From the NCBI GenBank assembly GCA_029775925.1, contig JARVKB010000004.1, positions 62,001 to 126,000 on the forward strand: DNA of 64,000 nucleotides, written 5' to 3'. The notes under the pieces were generated by a model. It did not search any database. It was not told the DNA's origin and worked only from the letters and a program-made list of their open reading frames with translations. Position numbers and translations under genes: made by a program. This document shows, in pieces, positions 35,718-44,575 of this stretch. This DNA comes from Nitrososphaeria archaeon. Its GTDB lineage: Archaea > Thermoproteota > Nitrososphaeria > Nitrososphaerales > JACAEJ01. Within the stretch, counting starts at the first letter, position 1. Every line of letters begins with the position of its first letter.

Positions 35718-35954
35718 TTGAAACCAAGACTTATCCCTTTAATGGGAATAATCGGATTTGCCTGGCTTCTTATCTTTCTAGGATCGTATATAATATTTAA
35801 TTTCATTTTATTTATCAACATATTTCCTGAAATAGATTATATTTCCATATTTTTAAATTCGTTATTCAAAGTTATTTTGTCTTTAATGTTAGCTCTTTTA
35901 TGGATTGTAATAATGATGGAATTAGTAAAGATTTATATGAGAAGATTTAAATGA
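35718..35954 (+). CDS. Small two-helix membrane protein
   Basis: A 78-residue ORF starting with TTG two bases after the GPT-family stop. It has two strongly hydrophobic segments (LIPLMGIIGFAWLLIFLGSYIIF and FLNSLFKVILSLMLALLWIVIMM) and a basic end. No family recognised. Its tight spacing suggests co-expression with the sugar-phosphate transferase. Confidence 0.6.
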   Translation: MKPRLIPLMGIIGFAWLLIFLGSYIIFNFILFINIFPEIDYISIFLNSLFKVILSLMLALLWIVIMMELVKIYMRRFK

Positions 35955-35995
35955 GTAGAGAACTTCTTTTTTGATTGTCCCCTAAATAAAATTAT

Positions 35996-36493
35996 TCAAA
36001 AAATTCCTTTCTCCCAATTCTTTCTCTTTTTATCATATTCATCTCTTGAGTAAACAGGTTTTGCAGGAATGCCCATCACTACTGTATTTGGAGGTACATC
36101 TTTAGTAACCAAAGAACCCATAGTTATGACGCTATTCTTACCTATTTTTACCCCTGCTTTTATAATTGAGCCTGCACATATTACTGCACCATCTTCTACT
36201 ATTATTCCTGAAAGCCTCTTGCTTGGAGGATATGGATCATTAGTGAATATTGCTCCAGGTCCTATGAATACTTCATCTCCTATTACCGTCAATGGTGGTA
36301 TGTAAACACTACCTTCTATCTTGCAATTTTTACCTATTTTTACTTTGTAGTCTATATGTGTGAGAGAACCTATCGTCACATTGTCCCCTATCTCTGTATC
36401 ATCGCCTATATATGCAAAATTCCAAATCTTAACATTCTTTCCGAGCTTAACATTCTTTCCAATGTGATTTATGATTTTAGAAAGTTTATTCAT
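35996..36493 (-). CDS. Hexapeptide-repeat N-acetyltransferase, WbpD-like
   Basis: A 165-residue left-handed beta-helix acyltransferase. Repeats run throughout (VKIGKNCKIEGSVYIPPLTVIGDEVFIGPGAIFTNDPYPPSK), with the active-site loop and VTKDVPPNTVVMGIPAKPV at the end. It closely resembles WbpD, which acetylates the 3-amino group of UDP-2-acetamido-3-amino-glucuronate. It follows the oxidoreductase gene by 39 bases, the same pairing as WbpB-WbpD. Confidence 0.85.
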   Translation of the reverse strand: MNKLSKIINHIGKNVKLGKNVKIWNFAYIGDDTEIGDNVTIGSLTHIDYKVKIGKNCKIEGSVYIPPLTVIGDEVFIGPGAIFTNDPYPPSKRLSGIIVEDGAVICAGSIIKAGVKIGKNSVITMGSLVTKDVPPNTVVMGIPAKPVYSRDEYDKKRKNWEKGIF

Positions 36494-36532
36494 CGATTAT
36501 GAATATTTTTCTATATATTTTAACTTAATCGA

Positions 36533-37474
36533 TCAAAGACTCAAGTATATAGGAGAACCCGTCTCATGCGATATCATAGAGGCTTCGACTATCTTTGTTA
36601 CATTCACTCCATCCAATCCCTTGATTAAGGGTTCGCTTCTTTCTTTTATACACTTTATAAAATCCTTAAGTTCAATAAGAAGAGGTTCTTCCCATTTTCT
36701 TCTAGGAATTATTGTACCTTCGTCACTATCTATCCTTAACTCTTGGGTTATGAAGTCTATAGTAATTATTCCTTTTATACAAACAACTTCAAGTTCTCTA
36801 ATCTTTTTTGGCGTTAACCAATTTGCAACTATAAAGGCAGTCTTTTGACCACTGAATCCGAGAGTTATAGTAGCAAAGTCGGGGCCTTCATGTTCGTTTA
36901 AAACTTTTCCAGTTCTTGCATACGTTATTTTTGGCTCCTCCTCGAAGATCCATCTAGCAGTATCTATATCATGAACAGCCGTATCCATTATTACCCCTAC
37001 ATCTTTGACCTTTCCTGTCCAAACATTCTCTCTATGAAATTCTAAGAGTAATGGTTCGCCAAGCTTTTTACTTCTTAACAAATTCTTTAATTCAATTATT
37101 GCCGGGTTAAAGCGTTCTATGAAACCAACAGTTAATATCACGTTCTTTTCCTTAGCTAGTTTAACCAGTTTTTCACCTTCTATGGATTTATAAGTTAGAG
37201 GTTTCTCTACAAATGTATCTAAACCAAATTTTATCGTCTTTTCAGCAATTTCATAATGGGTAGAGCTTGGTGTGCATATGGTGACTGCATCTAACTTCTC
37301 ACTTTTAAGCATATCATCTAGATTATTATAACCTTTGACCTGATATCTTTCTTCAAACATCTTAATTTTAGTTTCATCTATGTCACAAAAACATGATAAA
37401 GCTCCTAAATCATCCAAAACTCTTAAATGATTTTTACCCCACCCTCCGACTCCAACAACTCCTATACTCGGCAT
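36533..37474 (-). CDS. Gfo/Idh/MocA-family oxidoreductase, WbpB-like
   Basis: A 313-residue NAD-dependent sugar dehydrogenase. The Rossmann motif is GVVGVGGWGKNHLRVL; EKPLTYKS supplies the catalytic lysine; DTAVHDIDTARWI carries the conserved DxxxHDID. Paired with the WbpD-like acetyltransferase, it is probably the 3-dehydrogenase for a UDP-GlcNAc-uronate, leading toward a diacetamido-glucuronate sugar like those in archaeal N-glycans. The matching aminotransferase (WbpE) is not in the window. Confidence 0.88.
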   Translation of the reverse strand: MPSIGVVGVGGWGKNHLRVLDDLGALSCFCDIDETKIKMFEERYQVKGYNNLDDMLKSEKLDAVTICTPSSTHYEIAEKTIKFGLDTFVEKPLTYKSIEGEKLVKLAKEKNVILTVGFIERFNPAIIELKNLLRSKKLGEPLLLEFHRENVWTGKVKDVGVIMDTAVHDIDTARWIFEEEPKITYARTGKVLNEHEGPDFATITLGFSGQKTAFIVANWLTPKKIRELEVVCIKGIITIDFITQELRIDSDEGTIIPRRKWEEPLLIELKDFIKCIKERSEPLIKGLDGVNVTKIVEASMISHETGSPIYLSL

Positions 37475-37766
37475 CTTTCCCCGTAATCTCCAATAATTAG
37501 GAATAAATTAGCTTTTATAATTCCATAAAAAGATAAGAAATTAAAAGTCATCCTTCTTATAATTGTTATTATTTCGACAATAAAAAGTATAAATAATGCT
37601 TTAAAACTCTAAAAAGCCTTTTAATTTAGGGCTTCTATTACTTTTCCAAGATAAAATAGCTGGTGATAAACGACTAATTAATTTGAGAATTAAGGCAGAT
37701 GTTTATGAACGTAACTTATTTATGTATAACGATATTTATGTGTTATATCTATTGAAAGTGGTTTAC

Positions 37767-38126
37767 ATGAGTAAGGAAGAAATTCCTCCTTGGTTAAGAG
37801 AGCAGTTGGCAAGATTCGACCAGTTACAGCAAAGTCTTCAAGCAATAATAATTCAAAAGCAACAAGTGGAGATGGAGATGGCGGAGATAGAAAGAGCCAT
37901 TAACGAATTGAAAAAGATCGGTCCAGAAGATACTGTCTACAAGTACGCTGGCTCAATCCTTATAAAGGTTAAAAGAGATGATATGATGAAAGAGCTCGAG
38001 GAAAGAAAAGAGCTAGCTAATACCAGATCTTTGGTATTAGCTAAACAAGAAACTAGAGTAAGAGAGAATGTAAAAGAGCTTCAGGCTAAGATAGATGAAG
38101 CTTTGCGCTTTAAAACCTCATCATGA
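37767..38126 (+). CDS. pfdB: Prefoldin beta subunit
   Basis: A 119-residue prefoldin beta protein: helix (EQLARFDQLQQSLQAIIIQKQQVEMEMAEIERAINEL), a beta hairpin (GPEDTVYKYAGSILIKVKRDDMMKEL), helix (LANTRSLVLAKQETRVRENVKELQAKIDEAL). The ATG at 37767 is the natural start; the track extends 28 residues upstream through unrelated sequence. It pairs with PfdA at 19284. About 290 bases upstream contain nothing I recognise. Confidence 0.95.
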   Translation: MSKEEIPPWLREQLARFDQLQQSLQAIIIQKQQVEMEMAEIERAINELKKIGPEDTVYKYAGSILIKVKRDDMMKELEERKELANTRSLVLAKQETRVRENVKELQAKIDEALRFKTSS

Positions 38127-38127
38127 A

Positions 38128-39141
38128 ATGATAACGTTAACAAAGCTAAAAAAATTCCCTTTAATTGAAAATGAAAGATTAAAATACGCTCTTGTGCTCT
38201 GTCATAGAAACGCAGATGTAGATGCCTACTGTTCAGCTTACGCTATCACATCTCTCCTTAAAAAAATAAACCCTAAAGTCGATGTTAGCATTGCTTCTCC
38301 TAAAGGGCTTAGCTTCCTTACAAGAAGAGTTCAAGATAAGTTCAGAATCGATTTAACTGAATCTCCTAACATTAATAGGGCAGATTTGATAGTAGTTGTT
38401 GATACGGGCGATTTATCACTTTTAGAAAGAATGGGAGACGAAATCAAGTTCACGAAGGCTACAAAGATATTTATTGATCATCATCCTTTGACAGAGTCAA
38501 TAAAATCTGTGGCAGATCTTTTATTAATTGATGAGAAAGCCTCTTCATGTAGCGAGATAATATACGCGATTTTTAAAGCTAAGAAAGTTAGAATGACCCA
38601 AGACGTGGCTCAGGCACTCCTCACAGGAATACTTGCTGACTCACAACATTTAGCCATAGCAGATTGTAGAACTATTAAGATTGTATCAGATTTATGTAAA
38701 ATTGCTTCTTTAATTATTTCTAAAGAATTACTCGAAATACCTCGAAGCGTTCCTGAAATCATAGCCCATATGAAGGCTGTAAAAAGATTAAGAATATACA
38801 GAACAAAAGAGTATATAATAGCTATAACAACTATTAACTCTTTTCAGGCTTCCGTTGCCAACACTCTTCTGGATTTAGGTGCAGACGTAGCTTTCGCTTT
38901 AGGGGTCCGTGGAAATGAAGTAAGAGGTAGCTTACGTGCTACTCAATCTTTTTACTTAAAGACAAATGTGCACTTAGGTATTGATATAGCTCAGAAATTA
39001 GCTACCACTCTTAAAGGAAATGGCGGAGGGCATTCTACCGCTGCATCTTTTTCCTCCCAAAGCACTATAGACGAGGCGATATCGTGTTTTATTTCAACTC
39101 TATCTGAAAAGCTTGGAGATAAGATGAAGGAAATTCAATAA
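38128..39141 (+). CDS. DHH-family phosphoesterase
   Basis: A 337-residue DHH/DHHA1 protein related to RecJ and nano-RNase/pApase enzymes. Metal-binding motifs: LCHRNADVDAYCSA, VVVDTGD, IDHHP (the DHH), and a C-terminal DHHA1 domain with GGGHSTAASF. I start it at the ATG at 38128, one base after the prefoldin beta stop. Archaeal stand-alone copies can be phosphodiesterases acting on short RNAs or dinucleotides; the substrate here is not known. Confidence 0.9.
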   Translation: MITLTKLKKFPLIENERLKYALVLCHRNADVDAYCSAYAITSLLKKINPKVDVSIASPKGLSFLTRRVQDKFRIDLTESPNINRADLIVVVDTGDLSLLERMGDEIKFTKATKIFIDHHPLTESIKSVADLLLIDEKASSCSEIIYAIFKAKKVRMTQDVAQALLTGILADSQHLAIADCRTIKIVSDLCKIASLIISKELLEIPRSVPEIIAHMKAVKRLRIYRTKEYIIAITTINSFQASVANTLLDLGADVAFALGVRGNEVRGSLRATQSFYLKTNVHLGIDIAQKLATTLKGNGGGHSTAASFSSQSTIDEAISCFISTLSEKLGDKMKEIQ

Positions 39142-39146
39142 ATTTT

Positions 39147-39311
39147 ATGAATAATTTTAAGATAATTATAAGAAAAAGCAATCCGTGTTACAGATCCTTA
39201 TCAAAGTTTGGTATGAATTATCTTTATAAAAGTTTAGGGAGAGATGAAGAATGGAACTTTGATAAAGAAACTAAAGAAATAAAAATAACGAGCTTAAAGC
39301 AATTTACTTAG
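39147..39311 (+). CDS. Possible 54-residue small protein
   Basis: A short ORF beginning five bases after the DHH stop, with a mixed, protein-like composition (NPCYRSLSKFGMNYLYKSLGRDEEWNFDKETKEIKIT) including one Trp and an acidic/basic alternation. No recognised family and no strong ribosome site other than coupling to the upstream stop. The remaining 225 bases up to hxlB hold nothing else that I can identify. Confidence 0.35.
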   Translation: MNNFKIIIRKSNPCYRSLSKFGMNYLYKSLGRDEEWNFDKETKEIKITSLKQFT

Positions 39312-39535
39312 TCTATTTTCTTCCAAGAATAGGAGTTAAAGCTCGTTTACTAGAATTAATCTAAGATCGGTTAGGTAAGAGGCATGGTTTACACTAAAGC
39401 CCTTAAAATAGAAAAGCTTTAAAACACAAAAAGAAAATTAAAAATTAAGTAAACAATCTAAACTCCTATCTAGATAATAGAATTATAATAATTTTAATAC
39501 GTAAAAGTTTTTTATATAATATCCTCACTATATTT

Positions 39536-40162
39536 ATGAAAACCTTGGAGCACTCAATGGGTACAGATGTTAAGAATAGTTCTTTAATCCTTATAGAACT
39601 TGTGAGTAAGAACCTTTCAGAAGTATCTGAGGAAGAAGTAGATAAATGTATAGAAATCATTCTTTCACGTCGTGATAAGAAAATATTCATTATGGGGGCA
39701 GGTAGAAGTGGTCTAGTAGGTAGAGCTTTTGCACTAAGGCTTCTACATCTCGGTTATGAGGTTCATGTTCTCGGAGAGACCTTGATGCCTTCTGTGAATA
39801 AAGACGATCTAGTAATAGCAATTTCAGGCTCAGGGTCTACAAAACTTGTGGTAACTGCTGTTGAGGCCGCAAAACGTGTAGGTGCAACTATATTGGGCAT
39901 AACATCTTTCCCAGATTCACCTCTAGGGAAGTTATCAGATTTTATTCTTCAAGTTAAAGGAAGAGTCATGCCAACTAAAGAGGCCAACAGTAGGGATTAC
40001 TTTGCAAGACAGATATTGGGTCTTCATGAACCTCTTGCACCCCTTGGCACTCTTTTTGAAGATACATGCTTAATTCTATTGGATGCGATGATTCCTATAT
40101 TAATGAATAAGCTTAATCTAAGTGAAGAGGATTTAGGAAAGCGTCATGCCAATATAGAATAA
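39536..40162 (+). CDS. hxlB: 6-phospho-3-hexuloisomerase HxlB
   Basis: A 208-residue SIS-domain protein with the PHI signature: MGAGRSGLVGRAFALRLLHLGYEVHVLGET, ISGSGSTKLVVTAVEAAKRVGA, and C-terminal ILGLHEPLAPLGTLFEDTCLILLDA. It interconverts 3-hexulose-6-phosphate and fructose-6-phosphate, either for making ribose-5-phosphate in archaea lacking the pentose-phosphate pathway or for fixing formaldehyde. The partner synthase HxlA is not adjacent. An ATG eight codons in (MGTDVKN) is an alternative start. Confidence 0.93.
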   Translation: MKTLEHSMGTDVKNSSLILIELVSKNLSEVSEEEVDKCIEIILSRRDKKIFIMGAGRSGLVGRAFALRLLHLGYEVHVLGETLMPSVNKDDLVIAISGSGSTKLVVTAVEAAKRVGATILGITSFPDSPLGKLSDFILQVKGRVMPTKEANSRDYFARQILGLHEPLAPLGTLFEDTCLILLDAMIPILMNKLNLSEEDLGKRHANIE

Positions 40163-40242
40163 TAAAAAGACTTAAGTAGAAAAAACTTAAATATGGTAAT
40201 AAAACTCAAAACGCAACTTGTATCAAAAGAATGTGATATAAT

Positions 40243-42435
40243 TTGCCAAGATATAAAACAACTGCTGAAGCCTTAAAAATCATAAAGAATAAAGATCAGA
40301 TTAGGAACATAGGCATAATCGCCCATGTCGATCATGGGAAGACTACGATGAGTGATAGTTTACTTGCTGCTTGTGGTATGTTAAGTCCTTCAGTAGCAGG
40401 TCAAGCTTTAGCCTTGGATTATATGGATCTTGAACAACAAAGGCAGATGACCATCAAGGCTGCCAACGTAACTCTTTATTACGAATTCAAGAATAAACCA
40501 TATGTAATAAACCTAATAGACACTCCTGGTCACATAGACTTTACAGGAAAGGTAACTAGAAGTCTTAGAGCGATAGATGGTTGTGTTGTTGTAATAGATG
40601 CTGTGGAAGGTGTAATGACCCAGACCGAGACTGTTACTCGACAGGCGTTAGAGGAGAGAGTCCGTCCTGTGCTATATATAAATAAGATAGATCGTTTAAT
40701 TAAAGAACTTCGATTAACCCCGGAGAAAATGCAAAGTTGGCTTGCCAATATTGTAAATGATTTTAATCAGCTTATAGAAATTTACGCTGAACCTGAATTT
40801 AAGGAAAATTGGAAGGTTAGCATACCACACAATTCAGTGGCTTTTGGTTCTGCAAAGGATCGATGGGGTTTAAACTATATGATAGCTCAGCAAAAAGGAG
40901 TTAAATTTAGCGACATAGTAAAAGCTTACAATGAAGGTAAGGAATCTGAATTAGCGGAAAAGCTTCCTTTACATGAAGCAGTCTTATCCATGGTTATAGA
41001 GCATCATCCTCCCCCTCATATTGCCCAAAAGTACCGCATCCCAAGAATTTGGAAAGGTGACCTAAATTCAGAAGTAGGAAAATCTCTTCTTTCTTGTGAT
41101 GAAAATGGACCAATAGTTATGATGGTTACAAACGTTATAGTAGATCCACAAGCAGGAGTAGTAGCTGTAGGAAGACTTTTTTCAGGTACGATTAACGATG
41201 GTGATACTGTTTACTTATTAGGATCTAAAAGAGAGGGAAGGGTACAATCTGTCAATATGTTTATGGGACCATTTAGAGAGATAATAGGAAGTTTGACAGC
41301 AGGTAATATCCCCGCTTTACTAGGCTTAGAACATGCAAGAGCTGGTGAGACAATATCATCAGTGAAGGGTATAGTTCCTTTTGAACAGATAAAATATGTT
41401 TCAGAACCTGTAGTCACTATAGCTGTGGAATCAAAGCATCCTAGGGATTTGCCTAAACTCGTGGATTCTCTTAGGAAGCTTAGCATCGAAGATCCAAATC
41501 TTATCGTTAGAATAAACGAAGAGACAGGAGAAATGCTCATGTCAGGAATGGGAGTATTACATTTAGAAATAGCAACAACAATGATTCAACAGCAAGGTTT
41601 AGAGATAATAACATCTAAACCTCTCATTAACTACAGGGAAACTATAAGGAGTAAAGCTGGACCAGTTATGGCAAAATCTCCAAATAAGCATAACCGAATA
41701 TTTATGAGAGTTGAACCCTTGCAAGAAGATATAGTAGAATTGATAAGAAATGGTACTATTCATGAAGGTCTCGATAGGAAGTCTATAGCAAAAATATTAA
41801 GGGATAAGGGATGGGACGCAGAAGAAGCAAGAAATGTAGTAGCCATTGACAACAGGGGGAATATTCTCATAGATGCAACAAAAGGTGTTCAATACATGCA
41901 AGAATCCATAGATATGATAAGATCTGGTTTTATGGACGTTATGGAGAATGGACCTTTAGCTTACGAATACTGCAGAGGGATTAAAGCTATTCTACACCAT
42001 GCAGAATTCCATAGCGATCCTGCCCATCGTACTTACGCTCAATTAATGCCAGCCTCACGAAGATCTTTACTTGGTGCTTTATTACTTGCAAACCCAATTT
42101 TACTTGAACCAGTTTTAGGTATAGAAGCCAAAGCCCCAACAGAGCTGGTTGGTCAAATAGTTAGTGTTATATCATCTAAGAGAGGGAAAATCTTAACCAT
42201 AGATCAAAAAGAATTCACAACAGTTATCATGGGAGAGATACCTGCAGCAGAGACCTTTGATTTAAGTGAGGTTATGAGAGGTGCTACTGCTGGAAAGGCT
42301 TTATGGTCCACCCACTTCAAGATGTGGAGTCCTGTACCTTCAAATATGATGGTATCATTAGTAGCAGAAATAAGGAAAAGGAAAGGCTTAAAGCCAGAAC
42401 CACCAAGTCCTGAGGAATTTATCGATAAAGAATAG
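40243..42435 (+). CDS. fusA: Translation elongation factor 2 (aEF-2)
   Basis: A 730-residue EF-2 of normal length. The G domain has AHVDHGKTT, DTPGHIDF and NKIDR; the remaining domains are colinear with archaeal EF-2. Two conserved spots differ: switch I reads EQQRQMTIKAAN (usually RGIT), and the tip of domain IV reads FHSDPAHRTYAQLMPASRRS, where archaeal EF-2 usually has DPAHRGPAQ. The histidine normally modified to diphthamide is kept. The start is TTG, preceded by GTGATA. It is isolated from S12-S7. Confidence 0.95.
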   Translation: MPRYKTTAEALKIIKNKDQIRNIGIIAHVDHGKTTMSDSLLAACGMLSPSVAGQALALDYMDLEQQRQMTIKAANVTLYYEFKNKPYVINLIDTPGHIDFTGKVTRSLRAIDGCVVVIDAVEGVMTQTETVTRQALEERVRPVLYINKIDRLIKELRLTPEKMQSWLANIVNDFNQLIEIYAEPEFKENWKVSIPHNSVAFGSAKDRWGLNYMIAQQKGVKFSDIVKAYNEGKESELAEKLPLHEAVLSMVIEHHPPPHIAQKYRIPRIWKGDLNSEVGKSLLSCDENGPIVMMVTNVIVDPQAGVVAVGRLFSGTINDGDTVYLLGSKREGRVQSVNMFMGPFREIIGSLTAGNIPALLGLEHARAGETISSVKGIVPFEQIKYVSEPVVTIAVESKHPRDLPKLVDSLRKLSIEDPNLIVRINEETGEMLMSGMGVLHLEIATTMIQQQGLEIITSKPLINYRETIRSKAGPVMAKSPNKHNRIFMRVEPLQEDIVELIRNGTIHEGLDRKSIAKILRDKGWDAEEARNVVAIDNRGNILIDATKGVQYMQESIDMIRSGFMDVMENGPLAYEYCRGIKAILHHAEFHSDPAHRTYAQLMPASRRSLLGALLLANPILLEPVLGIEAKAPTELVGQIVSVISSKRGKILTIDQKEFTTVIMGEIPAAETFDLSEVMRGATAGKALWSTHFKMWSPVPSNMMVSLVAEIRKRKGLKPEPPSPEEFIDKE

Positions 42436-42611
42436 AGTTGAAAATATAATTTTAGTTTTAATTCTTTTGATCTTTTAACCTTCAATATGATATAAGGAGA
42501 ATAATCCAGATAGTGAGAGTTGATCTATTGCTTTTATACATAATAGTTATGTTTAGACTTGCTCTTCAATTTTTCACATTTCTTAAAAATTTTTAGAATC
42601 TTTTATTATGC

Positions 42612-43769
42612 TCAAACTGAAATTTCTTCTAAGTCTGACAAGAATTCTATTATATGCTTTCTTTTAATATGGGGCATTATCACTAATCTTATATGAGTTG
42701 AGGTGGATGAGACCGCCCAACCTCTTTTCCTTAATTTGTCAGCCAATTGCTTCGGCTCTAAAGAACGAGATGCCAGGCCTACGATATTCATAATTGGATT
42801 TGTAACTAAATATATTTTCTTTGATCTTTTAACTCTTTTTACGAGCATATCTGTCAAGTTCATGCATTTTTTCACGACCTTTTGGTAACCCTTTCTACCC
42901 ATATGTTTTAGAAGAGCCCAAACAGCTATTGCTGATGCACCCGACCTTGTTCCTAAAATTGTAGCTTGAGTCGTTTCACCTCCTGATAGATATGGAACTT
43001 TTATACTAATAGATTTTATATACTCTGGGTTTCTAAATAATATCCCGCCGGCAGGTATAGGGGCAAAACCCATTTTATGAGGGTCTATCGTTATGGAACA
43101 AACTCCTTTTAAGCTGAAGTCGAAGCTTGGAACATTGTACCCTAAATCTCTCAAAAATGGTAATACGAAACCCCCAAAAGACGCATCTACATGAAGATAT
43201 ATGCCTTCATTCAAAGCTATATCAGACAGCTCTGATATAGGATCGACTGTTCCTAATTCTGTTGATCCTGCGACTCCTACCAAGGCTACCGTGTTGTTAT
43301 TGATAGACTTCTTTACGACTTCTGTTTTAACTTGAAAATTTTTATTAAGTCCAATTTTTATTAACTTTAGTCCAAGCAAGTTTGCGGCTTTATCGAATGA
43401 AAAATGGGCAGATTTTGGAACTATGACTTCAGGTCTATCTTTTCTGGCTAAATTTCTTGCAACCCACATGGCCATCAAGTTTGCTTCAGTCCCTCCTGAA
43501 ACTATATGCCCTGATGCGTCTGATTTTGATAGCAAAGAACCTATCATACTTATAGCTTCTTGTTCAAGTTTCATCGCCCCAGGGAATAGACCTGCATCTC
43601 CAAGATTCTTCTCTATGGCTTTAATGAATATTCTCTTAGCAAAAGAGTGAGGAGAAGTACACATAGAGCCAAGTATTCTGCCCGATTTATAAGTCAAATC
43701 GTCTTTTAAATACTCCTTAAGTAATCTTAAAACATCGCTCTTTGATAATCCTTCGTAATTCATAGCCAT
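42612..43769 (-). CDS. mfnA: Pyridoxal-phosphate decarboxylase (aspartate 1-decarboxylase/MfnA type)
   Basis: A 385-residue group II PLP decarboxylase. Features: GHIVSGGTEANLMAMWVARN, HVDASFGGFVLPFL, and the PLP-lysine segment TIDPHKMGFAPIPAGGILFR. Archaeal members decarboxylate tyrosine (for methanofuran) and/or aspartate (giving beta-alanine). Overlap of its start with the phosphopantothenate synthetase stop, in an operon with pantoate kinase, favours the aspartate role for coenzyme A. Confidence 0.92.
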   Translation of the reverse strand: MAMNYEGLSKSDVLRLLKEYLKDDLTYKSGRILGSMCTSPHSFAKRIFIKAIEKNLGDAGLFPGAMKLEQEAISMIGSLLSKSDASGHIVSGGTEANLMAMWVARNLARKDRPEVIVPKSAHFSFDKAANLLGLKLIKIGLNKNFQVKTEVVKKSINNNTVALVGVAGSTELGTVDPISELSDIALNEGIYLHVDASFGGFVLPFLRDLGYNVPSFDFSLKGVCSITIDPHKMGFAPIPAGGILFRNPEYIKSISIKVPYLSGGETTQATILGTRSGASAIAVWALLKHMGRKGYQKVVKKCMNLTDMLVKRVKRSKKIYLVTNPIMNIVGLASRSLEPKQLADKLRKRGWAVSSTSTHIRLVIMPHIKRKHIIEFLSDLEEISV

Positions 43770-44575
43770 GGGCTCAAATTTTCCATGGTTTCTGGATAAA
43801 GTATTTTTCTCTTTCTAATTTCAATCAACCTTTTAGCGATAAATTCGATACAATATCCTAAATTCTTCTCATTGTTAAACCTTTTAACTATCCTCGAAAG
43901 CTCTTTTCTACTTTTGAACTTTAACCTTTGAACTTCTTCTATAAGCAAAGGAACAGCCCTCACTATGTTGTCCACTATAGTTATGGATGCATATTGCGCT
44001 GTGCGTGAGAAAGGGTTTAGCTCTATAGCTATGACTTTCTTGCCCATTTTTCTAAGAGCTTCTGTTCTATCACCATCTTCTAAAGATAGTAGTACCAGAT
44101 CTGCAGAGTATATTCCTCTAACATCTACTTTCCTACGCTCACTACTCAATTCTGGTATTCTTGCAGAAGCTTGATCTCCAACACCAAAAACTTCTTTTGC
44201 TCCAGCTTCTGTAAGAACTTTTTTTATCGCTATCTCTCTCTCAAAGGATCGGTAAAATAAATTAACCTCGATTTTACTTTTAGTAATATTGGCCAACTTC
44301 ACAAGATCTTTAGCAGCTAGGGCTGAAGAATTGCCGTTTACTGATATGACAGGATATTTGGCAAGAAGCATGGCTGCTCCTGCTGCAGTTATTGCCTTAA
44401 AGGCAGGTTTTATCGTTCTTTCGCCTAAAATGTAGTCAAAAGCTTCGCCTCTCCCATGAGCTATCAAACCTTGAGGGACAACAATTCCAAGTTTGTAATT
44501 CATGACTAACTTCTCACGAATCCTTAAAGAATTCGCTCTTGGATGATCTGTAGGAATCTCTATTTCTTCCTTCAT
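43760..44575 (-). CDS. 4-phosphopantoate--beta-alanine ligase (phosphopantothenate synthetase)
   Basis: A 271-residue archaeal PPS (DUF137 family). Diagnostic segments: IPTDHPRANSLRIREKLV, GLIAHGRGEAFDYILGE, VNGNSSALAA, VNLFYRSFEREIAI and VIAIELNPFSRTAQYASITIVDN. It joins phosphopantoate and beta-alanine, replacing bacterial PanC. Overlapping ends with both neighbours (pantoate kinase upstream, decarboxylase downstream) make a compact three-gene coenzyme A operon. Confidence 0.96.
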   Translation of the reverse strand: MKEEIEIPTDHPRANSLRIREKLVMNYKLGIVVPQGLIAHGRGEAFDYILGERTIKPAFKAITAAGAAMLLAKYPVISVNGNSSALAAKDLVKLANITKSKIEVNLFYRSFEREIAIKKVLTEAGAKEVFGVGDQASARIPELSSERRKVDVRGIYSADLVLLSLEDGDRTEALRKMGKKVIAIELNPFSRTAQYASITIVDNIVRAVPLLIEEVQRLKFKSRKELSRIVKRFNNEKNLGYCIEFIAKRLIEIRKRKILYPETMENLSPWL

